DNA of 64,000 nt from Xestospongia muta (Eukaryota; Porifera; Demospongiae; Haplosclerida; Petrosiidae): assembly GCA_963693285.1 (NCBI GenBank), contig OY848917.1:30143245-30207244 (forward strand), read 5' to 3'. Positions 56,401 to 64,000 of the stretch are shown piece by piece. Position 1 is the stretch's first letter. Each line of letters starts with the position of its first letter. Made by a program: the position numbers and the translations under genes. The notes below the pieces were generated by a model that saw only the letters and a list, made by a program, of their open reading frames with translations, had not been told where the DNA came from and did not search any database.

Positions 56401-58215
56401 AAGGGTCCACACTATCTATCAATGGTAAGTGTCATAGTACCATATCTATGTCTTAGGATGTGTCCATTGTTCATATATGGAAATGTTATTTTAGCATGTA
56501 CTTAAGCTTAAACCATGTAATCACATGTTGTTATTTACAAATAAACTATTTTGGTGACAGATACAGACAAGTCAATGACTTCTAAACAACTTTATAGATT
56601 TGCTTCTTAATTAGTCTCACTCACCTTTTCTTTGTTAGCCTAGTCCTGATCATCTCCTTGTAGCAGTTAATACCACATGATAAAATTGTATAACCACAAA
56701 AGTTAGCCACCACTTTGCCTACAAAAGCATATACCTTATATGGTATTATAAGATAAGGACTCGTCATAACAGATAGTATATGTTAGTGTATAAATGTTCA
56801 ACACTCCTTCTCTTCTTTATCCACTCCTGGGTACATATATTATATACACTATATTGTCATTACTTATTGTAGAGTCTTCAGTATATGAGTTGAGAGATGA
56901 GGCAAAGGGTTCAACTGATGATAAAGAGTCAGATTATGGTATGTTATATCTTTAATGTTCATAAAGTTACATTATGGTGATATATTAGTGGTCTATACAG
57001 AAGCTGTTGTCAAACAATCTTACACCAAAGTACATTCTCATGAATTAACTATAAATGTTGGAGATGTTATAAAAGATGTCATTAAGGTATGGACACATCC
57101 TTTGTCCATCCATTCATTATGTCAACATATTATTTAAAGATCATCTCTAATTATATTATATATTTTCATAGATTAATAAAGGATGGTGTGAAGGGACTCT
57201 GAATGGAGTCCGTGGGCAGTTTCCTATAAATTTTACAGAACTACAACTAGCTAAATCTGAATTATGTCATGATGATCACAAATTAGGAGGTAATCCCTGT
57301 AATTTGTTCATTAAAACTTAATTTATAGTGTTTTGTATAGTACAGTTTGTAACACTATATATTATATGTGTACATTATATCTACATACTTACTCTGTTTA
57401 TAACAGGCCATACTGGAAGAGTTGAGTGGAGAGATGATATAGAGAATGTTTGGCTTATCTCACCAACAATTGAACAATGTAAAGAGGTTGTTAGCAGATT
57501 AATAAAAGAACAACAAACCAAAGGAATTAGATGGCGTATTAATCTCAGATCATTATCTCCTGAAAGTGCTCTTGTAATTATTAGTAATCTCAGTAAGTGT
57601 GCAGTGAGGGCACTTGATATACACAGCAGTCCATTGGACAGTATTTGTATGTCAACATTATCAGCAGAGCTACAAACTACTAATAAAACAATGATAGTCC
57701 TAGCTCTTCGCTACTCTTTACTTACTGGTGGTATCAAACAAATTAGTGATGCTCTTTTTACCAATACTACTCTTAAGGTGTTAGTGTTGAATAATGTTAC
57801 TATCACAGATGAAGATACCAGTAACCTATCTAACCTGTTAAGTATTAATAAGACATTGAATAAACTAGAACTTAGAAGCTGTAACATCACTGATAATGGT
57901 GTCCGATATATCTGTGAAGGCCTCACTAAAAACCAAACTCTGACTTGGTTGAGCATCAGCTATAATCCTCAGATCACTTCAGCCAGTACCAGTACAATAG
58001 CTGAACTAATAAATACAACTAAATCATTAGCAGAACTACGTCTCTACGGTACTTCACTGAACAATGATGATATCACAACAATATTAACTCCACTTGTTGA
58101 AAATACTACAATAAAGATATTATACTTATCTGAACAACATGAAAAGTATTGTGAGAAGTTAGACAGTTATCAAGTTGTTAAAGACAGACTTCGGTTCCAG
58201 CCAGTCTTAAAGTAG
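53465..58215 (+). CDS. Death-CARD-coiled coil-SH3-LRR protein
   Basis: Fifteen exons (53,465-53,480; 53,535-53,819; 53,883-54,164; 54,214-54,899; 54,947-55,070; 55,583-55,636; 55,704-55,796; 55,872-55,940; 55,994-56,092; 56,143-56,280; 56,341-56,424; 56,873-56,938; 56,989-57,086; 57,172-57,289; 57,407-58,215) join through GT-AG introns into an intact frame of 1,006 residues starting MASSLNVANL. Domains in order: death domain, CARD-like domain, a 225-residue unnamed domain, coiled coil, SH3, and NLR-type leucine-rich repeats. There is no NACHT/NB-ARC ATPase and no signal peptide, so it is a cytoplasmic adaptor or sensor. Death-fold domains recruit signalling partners, SH3 binds proline-rich ligands, and LRRs usually sense. 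I know of no animal protein family with exactly this order. The start was chosen at ATGGCC because the upstream ATG at 53,423 only reads into the first exon. Confidence 0.8.
53535..53819 (+). other. Death domain exon
   Basis: About 95 residues: LKDIIETLKKGLFPNHRW, LGLQLGLLQPTLSTIKAN, VESCLQECLTLWLSKAD, PTWDSLADALHKIGETFAAEKI. The L-G-x-x-L-G-L core, the C-L-x-x-x-L-x-x-W-L segment and T-W-x-x-L-x-x-A-L are classic death domain helices 2, 4 and 5. Confidence 0.85.
53883..54164 (+). other. CARD-like domain exon
   Basis: The exon encodes HKHTDRLSSLTLPVEIVQML, HAERVISKEMLDEVNRLGG, GPLKALCTIVHEEPNKLKKFTSILLKSEEAVQIAQDMLQEY. The order (short helix, LPVEIVQMLHAERVIS, E.LDEV, LKALCTIV, L.KFTSIL) resembles CARD domains. 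It could also be another death-fold subtype, and only a structure model would settle it. Confidence 0.6.
54214..54899 (+). other. Unnamed conserved domain
   Basis: About 228 residues with landmarks FGNLFDDVAPLIEAG, DDVIDIVQDSCTIINICCLEAII, VEWKTNECTLRHIKGLLTKAF and KSNLDLLKEMGVTKVTIGY. I recall this region as recurring in sponge death-domain proteins but know no named domain for it. The first half is helical; the second half, ending in an alternating hydrophobic stretch, may be alpha/beta. Confidence 0.5.
54947..56280 (+). other. Coiled-coil exons
   Basis: Six exons (54,947; 55,583; 55,704; 55,872; 55,994; 56,143) encode highly charged heptad-rich helix: EEDLKDLRHKLESRNTIIREM, EEELKLVKQMLEQKQREINDL, EEELDTLKNKILEMSSL, ELKQLLQASTKM, and ERQGEIETLQEIITTLTLQL. 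From exon 6 on all are phase 1-1 and multiples of three (54, 93, 69, 99, 138), so units can be gained, lost or skipped without frame loss. The intron after 55,070 is over 500 bases; the others are about 50-75. Confidence 0.8.
56989..57289 (+). other. SH3 domain exons
   Basis: Two exons (56,989-57,086 and 57,172-57,289, phase 0 join) encode YTEAVVKQSYTKVHSHELTI, NVGDVIKDVIK, then INKGWCEGTLNGVRGQFPINFTEL. This has the ELTI.VGDVI, GWCEG.LNG..G.FP.NF signature of SH3 domains, with cysteine in place of the second tryptophan of the WW pair and all ligand-groove aromatics otherwise seen (first Y, W, P, F). It is closest in style to CIN85/CD2AP-type SH3 domains, by memory only. Confidence 0.8.
57407..58215 (+). 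other. Leucine-rich repeat exon
   Basis: The last exon encodes 268 residues with NLR-type (ribonuclease inhibitor-like) repeats: LRSLSPESALVIISNLSKCAVRALDIHSSPLDS, TNTTLKVLVLNNVTITDEDTSNLSNLL, NKTLNKLELRSCNITDNGVRYICEGL, NQTLTWLSISYNPQITSASTSTIAEL, TKSLAELRLYGTSLNNDDITTILTPL. About six repeats of 27-29 residues are readable; the period matches NLR proteins, not receptor-type LRRs. Confidence 0.85.
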
Positions 58216-58788
58216 TTTGTTCTATACATTTACTTTCAATTTACTTTGTTTCTGTTGATGTCTTTTTAGTATCAATGTCTTTTCATAAAGTGCAAACAAA
58301 GCAGTTTTCCTTGTGTACATAGATATTAGAGTTGGTGTGATCAATTGACTACTGAGAAATACCAGTTAATTTGAACTAGTCAGGTGACTTGTTCTGGTCT
58401 CACACTTCATTCAATCTCTTTATCAAGGAGTAAATTTTGACATGTAAACAAGTCCATTTCTGAATGTAATTGAACTGTTATAATATCCATACTAGTACTT
58501 TATAATTTATTAGACTCATTCCCATGTGCAGAAGTCTGGGATTCAGACTAGTACAAACAAACAAATTGAAACAATACATGTTATTATAATAATAACAATT
58601 AATACATGTAAATAATATCATAATATAATAACTGTACTAACAATATACACACACACAATAGAAAAAGGCAATACAAATTAATTATGATGTCATGATGACA
58701 ACTTAAAGATCATTGTAAATACTTGTTTATTGGAAGTGGTAACGAGTGGTGGGTGGAGTCAGAGGGTGTGATCATTATGTCTGAAATG
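58216..58788. other. Spacer after the LRR gene
   Basis: AT-rich and non-coding; no AATAAA was found close to the stop codon. A CA-rich stretch near 58,645 (ACACACACA) is minor. Confidence 0.4.
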
Positions 58789-59158
58789 AAATCATCCAGA
58801 AGGTACATTTTGAGTAGCAGGAGCAACTTGAAGTTGTCCTAATGTAGTAGAGGGTACCAGAGTGGATACCTCATTCTGAGATAAGGAGATATAGATTAAG
58901 AGATTGTACTTCGAGCTGTCAGATTAGTGATAACCCATACTGCCTCCTTTTGAACTCGAAACTCACCCTATATAATAGATGAATAGATGTAAATGGATGA
59001 ATAGCTACATTAAACAATGATGAAAGTATGGTCACATAACCCCACCCACTCACCTTAATTAGTATATTAATTAAAGGAGGTAACAAGTTAGCATCAATAA
59101 CTGATTGTATCTGTCCTTGTTGTCCACCTGTTATATTAGATATTGTTCGTGCTGCCTC
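58789..59158 (-). pseudogene. Importin-alpha ARM repeat fragment
   Basis: Exon 59,054-59,158 (105 bases, phase 0, good acceptor and donor) encodes EAARTISNITGGQQGQIQSV and IDANLLPPLINILIK, a textbook importin-alpha armadillo repeat (family pattern EAAWTISNI.AG...QIQ.VIDANL.P.L). Exon 58,967 downward continues GEFRVQKEAVWVITNLTA, the start of the next repeat, then meets a TAA. A further stretch, 58,876-58,789, reads EVSTLVPSTTLGQLQVAPATQNVPSG and a stop. No other repeats, no importin-beta-binding domain and no cargo tail are present, so this is a fragment or a decayed copy of a gene involved in nuclear import. An upstream continuation was not found. Confidence 0.65.
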
Positions 59159-59276
59159 CTATATAATGGACAAGTAAAATAGATGAATGGTCGTACCATT
59201 TCTTCTAATCCCATTTTATCTAACAAAATGAGCTTTTGTAATTGTTTATTGTTTGTTTTAGTGATTTAAAAATGTA

Positions 59277-59818
59277 AATATTAAACATTCTGAATTGGAG
59301 TTCAGTTCATTCCACTACTCCGGTCCGGTGATTGATGATGGCCTCAAAAGTCAAATTATATATTATTATTATTCAGTATAATATGTACATGTAATACATG
59401 TAATAATATATGTATTACATGTACTATATATTATTAATACATGTATTACAACTACTATATAGTAGTGTTATAACATTGAGTATCAGTCTTTTATCTTTAC
59501 ATTTTAGATCTAGATATAGTACTATGTAATACACTGTAGTGTTTATTGACATTACATTAGTTATAAGATCATACTACAAACTGATCATACTACAAACTAT
59601 GTCTTTAATTAGTTTAGAAGACATAACAAGTTCAATGTTATATAAACACTACAAAGACATTGATATTACACAACAGTACTAATTTCCTCCTAAACTGTAG
59701 TAATTAGGATGACCATTAATGGTTTCTCATGTTGAACATTGATATTGTACTATATTATTTGTTAAATCAGAAAATAAACTAATTGAAGTGTACCCAAGTA
59801 CAGTACAGGGAAACAAAA
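59277..59818 (+). repeat. Duplicated block, copy 2
   Basis: This closely matches 52,003-52,580. It contains an extended TACATGTAATACATGT palindrome series (59,390-59,450) that copy 1 has in shorter form. Homology stops at TACAGTACAGGGAAA where a LINE fragment follows, then resumes at 60,336. Confidence 0.85.
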
Positions 59819-59859
59819 GTATTACTTAAGAATAGATAACTGTTCATCTCTTGTTAATT

Positions 59860-60345
59860 GGTTAAAAGTCTCAATGAAGAGAGTAAGAATGAACAAAAAT
59901 AATTGGATGTCCTAGCAGGAAATTAACATACTGACACCATTTTGACATAGTCTGACGTGAACACAGGTTTAAATAGAAGGATATCATATATGACTAGGGA
60001 GGTGGCCAGAAATCCAGATCACTGATATCATCCATATAGATAACAAAAAGCAATGGTCAAGTATTGAACCCTGGAGTATACATGACATAACCCTGGTGAC
60101 ATCTGAGATAAACCCATTCACCATTACACATTGCTGTCTATCACAAAGGTAACTGAATAATCATACACTAATTTGAGAGTGAAATCCAATAGATTTAATC
60201 TTACTTAACAGCATACTCTCTTGTACTGAATTAAATGTCTTATCTTAATTACAAAATACACTACACACCTCAAGTCCTGTATCTATATACTTACTCCAAG
60301 CATTAGCCACTTCAATGAGAGCTGATGTAGCATATAGTAATCTTT
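59860..60345 (-). pseudogene. LINE reverse transcriptase fragment
   Basis: Minus-strand translation shows EVANAWSKYIDTGLEVCSVF, then FNSVQESMLLSKIKSIGFHSQISV, LFSYLCDRQQCVMVNGF, and, after single-base shifts, LQGSILGPLLFVIYMDDISDL and a decayed YADD region (YDILLFKP). These are reverse transcriptase blocks 3-5 of a CR1/L2/Rex-type LINE. Many stops and shifts show it is old. It interrupts the second copy of the duplicated block, so it inserted after the duplication, or copy 1 lost it. Confidence 0.7.
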
Positions 60346-60430
60346 TCACCTCCTTTTGAGACTCTCTACTTCAGCATATGATATGACTTTCTGAGATATA
60401 TTCAGAAAATTTTTGTCAAATCATCAAATG
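60336..60430 (+). repeat. Duplicated block, second segment
   Basis: AATCTTTTCACCTCCTTTTGAGACTCT and CTTCAGCATATGATATGACTT are shared with 53,257-53,345, just upstream of the plus-strand signalling gene. With 59,277-59,818 it shows that the duplication once covered at least 52,003-53,345. Confidence 0.8.
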
Positions 60431-60639
60431 TAATATTTACTATTAAAGTGAACTCCTGAATTAACTATAACAAAGTAAACATCAAATTATTGTTTTTATT
60501 CATAAATTACATACTATTTGTGGTTGAATAAAACAAGAAAGCATCTCCAAAATTTCACTAACATGTGCTGATTGTCTTTGATCCATTTTATACAAATAGC
60601 TACATACATGTAAAATATAAAGATGTTTTATGTATTAAT

Positions 60640-61470
60640 ATTATACCTGATATCTATGACATTAGTGACTTCAATCCTACAATAGTCTAAGTTTTGGTGC
60701 ATACATAGCTTTGATGGTTTTTACATGATGTTTATAAACCTCTCTTGTTGAATCAGTCACAGTAACCAATGACATCTTCAATTCATTAAGGTCTACTTTA
60801 CATTGTGTCTTGGAAGGGTCATCATCCTCAAGTATTCCACAGTATCTACTCTATTAGGTTAATGGAGGTTCTTCAATTTATTTTGTAACTTTTTCTTCCA
60901 TTAATCCTAATTAAAATAATATAATAATATGTATATTATAATTTTATGAAGTCAACTTACATAACCACTTCCAACTGAGTCTCATAAACTAGTATGTTGT
61001 ATATCAAACCTTTTTACAACTCGCTCCAATTTATTAGCAGATGGATATCTAAGTATTGATCATAATCAAAGTAGCCAGCTCATTAATACTTTTGTTACTA
61101 GCTGATAAAGTTAGCACATCATTTTTCAGAGCAATAGCTGTATAGGCTAAAGAACCTTAAAATATAATTTATATTTTATAACTAACTTGAGAGAAGTTCA
61201 TAGGAATTCTAATTGTTTCCTCCCATTTAGTTGACGTTAGAGCTATCTGAAAGCTTTCAACCTAGAATATTAAAAAGATTACATTGTCAATGTTGTATAC
61301 TAGTAAAAATTTAAACACTAAAAGTTAAAAAATTAATAGTCACACATACTAGCACTGTATCATCACTACAGAGTGAAGAGTAAGGAGTTTGTCCCTTTGA
61401 TATATTGGAAGAATTCAATGTACATGACCTTGGAATTGAAGGAAATGAAATGGATCCTATACAAGTTTGA
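60640..61470 (-). pseudogene. Degenerate spliced gene remnant, unknown
   Basis: Minus-strand pieces with splice-like borders: PSIPRSCTLNSSNISKGQTPYSSLCSDDTVL (about 61,375-61,476), then VESFQIALTSTKWEETIRIPMNFSQ (61,191-61,265, acceptor TATTCTAG, donor GTTAGT), then SLAYTAIALKNDVLTLSASNKSINELATLI and RYCGILEDDDPSKTQCKVDLNELKMSLVTVTDSTREVYK near 60,690-60,860. The first two join in frame; the later pieces contain stops. It lies where the duplicated flank predicts a paralogue of the death-domain gene, but its sequence does not match that gene. Confidence 0.35.
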
Positions 61471-62754
61471 ACAATTTTCTTTATTTTCATATGGTCACCA
61501 AGTACAGGATATAATTCTCAAAGATATTCATCATTAAGTTCGATGAATGCTATTCCATCAATTTTATTATGTTTAAAATTTCCAATATAACATCTTCATC
61601 TAATGATGGCAACTCTTTCCTCACAAATATCATCAGTTGTCATACTGTTAAAATCTTGAAGACACATTTTGATACAAAGACGTCCGACAGAACTAGTAAT
61701 AACAAGAAAATTAACAACTTTTATTGACATCAGAGAATAGAGCTAGCCAGAAACTTAACCAGTTGTAACCACGTTTAATACACTAACAAAGCGAGAGTGT
61801 TAATAAGAGAAAAGACATAGTTTGACATCAAGTGATAAGTGTTTACTGCAGACTCCTGTGTTAGTGTTGACAGGCAAATTTTTCCTGCCAATAGCGTGGA
61901 CCCATTGTTTTAAAAGAGATTTCTTAATTAATGGCAGTCGAAAGAAAGAAAAGTGAGAGTGTCTAATAGAATTACTCGAACAACTGGGTACACAGCAAAA
62001 GTGATGCTCACTCTATTTAATGCGCAACCCTGCGTACAGCACATTTCCTATTTAACTATTTTGTCTGAGTAATGTGTGCCATTTGCCATTGGTATTTTGG
62101 GAGAAGCTTGTCTGTTGGAGAGTTGCAAGGAGAGGAATCTAGTGGAATCGTTTCTGATCACTCTGGTACTGTTTCTGATCTAACATTATATTGCTCTAAA
62201 TGGATTCACAAGACAAGTGAAACATGAAAATTAACTAGAATTGTATTAGTTGCTATTGTAGAGGATTGTAGCTGATCTTATAAAAGAGGTTTTGTTAAGT
62301 GCTAAACAAATTCTTTACTCTCTGAGAGATAATGAACTTAATTCTACTTGTTTAATGAAGATTTTTTCTGATGACAATGAAGTTTGTGATAAGTTTGTAA
62401 GTTAATACTTTACATTGTTTTTAAATTAATGTGATACTTTAATTGTTATAAAACCAGAATTAGTAACCCCTGGAAGTAGTCATGTAGTGAGGACTGTTGG
62501 AGGATGAACTAAAGTTCTTATTAAAAGATGAAATGATATATATTCCTATTTAAAGCACTCGAGCAAATACTTAAAAACAAGGTAGTTCATAGAGAAGTAA
62601 GAAGTTGACAAGCTAAAAATATGTACTATATATTATTTATTATAGGTAATGAATGATCATTAACAAGAAAATGACACTGTTGTTGGTGATTTTTGTGACA
62701 AAAAGAGATAACTTGATCAACTTGTTTTTAGTATTGATCACACTCTACACTTTA
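61471..62754. other. Spacer, nothing firm
   Basis: No gene could be assigned. Short stretches such as LRDNELNSTCLMKIFSDDNEVCDKF near 62,325-62,395 followed by GTAAGT look coding and could be upstream exons of the transposon gene that follows, but the intervening frame is not continuous. Confidence 0.4.
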
Positions 62755-64000
62755 GCTGTTTGTTTACTTTGATGATTTAGAAGTTTGCAATCTGTTGGAT
62801 TTAAAGAGAAAAAAAAATAAATTAGGTCAGATTCACTAAAATATCAACTTTAATTTCTTTCCATTCTACAGAATATTTTATTTTATACTAGGGAACTTAC
62901 ATCCAAAGTTTAGATGTCAAATGTCTACAATCCAACTCTTGGCATTAATAAAGTCTATGTTATCAAGAAAGTATAAGATGGACAACATTCTCACATACTT
63001 TCTTAAAGATCTTGAGGAATTAGAGAGAGTAAGTGTTGCTTAATTTAAGTATTAATAGATATACACTGTCCTTTCATATTCCCCTCATCGTGATCTCATA
63101 GAAGACATTCCTGAATTAGACAATCATTATTCTAAGGTTTTAGGGATAACTTGTCACTCACCACTGGAGTCATTGTTACAAAGGGTCTATGATATCGGAC
63201 ATCATGTACGATGTTTTAGAAGGTGTTTACCCTTAGAAATAAGGAATATGCTCCAAGTAATGTGTGTGATGTATAAGTACGTGATTATCTTTAAGTATCA
63301 ATATGTCTTAATTTGTGACTTAAAGTTGTTCACCATAGACATGCTAAATAGCAGGTTTAACTTCTTAACCTACAATATGTGGATGAAAATGTACTGTCTC
63401 CACTTGAACCATCTTATTTGTCATCTGAAGTTTCACTGAAGGAAAATAGTGAGGAAGTAAAATTATAATCATGTAATAATTGTTATCATTATTTTAATTA
63501 TTAGTGTCACAAATATGAACGCTTGGACATTTTTTGCCATTCACTATTGGTGATAAAGTCCCTGTTGAGAACAAATACTGGAAGAACTTTATCATGCTTC
63601 TGATGATTATGGATATTCTTTTTGCTCTGACATTTTGAAGTTGTAATTGTGGTTATCTAGATTCCTTGATTAATGACCATCATATAAACTTCAGGTTGTT
63701 GTATCCATATCTTTGAATTACTCCTAAAATGTACTATTTGATCCACACACCTCATCTAATGATTGAGTAAGTATATAATTGATGGATGTAGACTTCATAG
63801 TAGTTTTTGTGTATATAGATATGGTCCTCTTGTTAATCATTGGATAATGAGGTTTGAAGTGAAACATCATTACTTTAAACTGTTAGCCAATCTTAGAGAG
63901 AAATTTCACTAACTTCTGTTACTTGTTGGCTCTTAGAAACCAGTCATACCACTTCCTAAAGTTGAATGTTAACATTCTACCAAGAGAAGAATTAGAAAAT
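62755..64000 (+). pseudogene. Transposon-derived protein gene, runs off the end
   Basis: Plus-strand pieces are in the order of a large transposon protein common in metazoan genomes: YFDDLEVCNLLDLKRKKNKLGQI, a TAA where tyrosine is expected, FILGNLHPKFRCQMSTIQLL, MDNILTYFLKDLEELER with donor GTAAGT, then KVLGITCHSPLESLL and DIMYDVLEGVYP (frame shift near 63,190), LPFTIGDKVPVENKYWKNFI, KMYYLIHTPHLMIE with donor GTAAGT, acceptor TATATAG and YGPLVNHWIMRFEVKHHYFK. The motif DIMHD-LEG and GPL..HW.MRFE.KH.YFK are diagnostic for that family; its superfamily is not certain to me (possibly EnSpm-related). Stops indicate a pseudogene, though splice sites are still readable. Confidence 0.55.

Overview
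The window looks like nuclear DNA of an early-branching metazoan, most likely a demosponge of the Amphimedon/haplosclerid type. The sequence shows strong AT richness, introns often only about 50 bases long with GT-AG ends, death-fold signalling genes, ankyrin-Roc-COR architecture, and dense decayed transposons. The organism call is inference from gene style; no database was searched.

Region 1 (1-21,222) is a decaying cluster of secreted NHL-repeat (beta-propeller) genes. Seven copies or fragments are present and each is broken in its own way: fragment at 2,386, frameshift at 3,245-4,167, nonsense codon at 5,481, 11-base deletion at 11,667-12,372, tail fragment at 16,521, 1-base deletion at 16,744-17,666, and tail fragment at 21,052. 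A 2.5 kb inverted duplication (1-2,541 against 17,521-20,027) brackets the cluster. Ty3/gypsy fragments, a LINE nested inside one gypsy copy, and a MULE transposase remnant break it up further.

Region 2 (21,223-26,540) opens with a gypsy fragment that ends 11 bases before the start codon of an intact seven-exon gene. That gene encodes a 192-residue secreted precursor with three poly-aspartate modules, an amphipathic cationic segment and a C-terminal Gly-Arg-Lys-Tyr repeat tail. It resembles an antimicrobial or mineral-matrix peptide precursor and is one of the two best candidates here for something undescribed. A THAP-DDE transposase relic and a SWIM-YqaJ-PHD relic follow.

Region 3 (27,257-30,539) is a DNA transposon with CACTG-type termini, a 3-base target duplication and a 44-base perfect palindrome inside.

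Region 4 (31,175-50,244, minus strand) is one 21-exon gene of about 1,330 codons. It has thirteen exons of about 33 codons that carry ankyrin-type repeats, a long exon with a final ankyrin repeat plus a Roc GTPase and COR domain, a linker of small phase-1 exons, and a death domain. This is the DAPK1-like ankyrin-Roc-COR-death layout without a visible kinase. The long exon carries a missing base and an in-frame TGA. A pogo-like and a hAT-like non-autonomous element sit in its introns.

Region 5 (53,465-58,215, plus strand) is an intact 15-exon gene of 1,006 residues: death domain, CARD-like domain, an unnamed domain, coiled coil, SH3 domain split over two exons, and NLR-type leucine-rich repeats, with no NACHT ATPase. 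This combination is the other best candidate. With the neighbouring ankyrin-Roc-COR-death gene it suggests a death-fold signalling neighbourhood.

Region 6 (58,789-64,000) holds an importin-alpha fragment, a duplicated copy of the 52,003-52,580 block, a decayed LINE reverse transcriptase and a partly spliced transposon-type gene that runs off the window end.

Exon boundaries were set by eye from splice sites and frame consistency. Repeated single-base lesions could be real decay or assembly errors, and this cannot be settled from the sequence alone.
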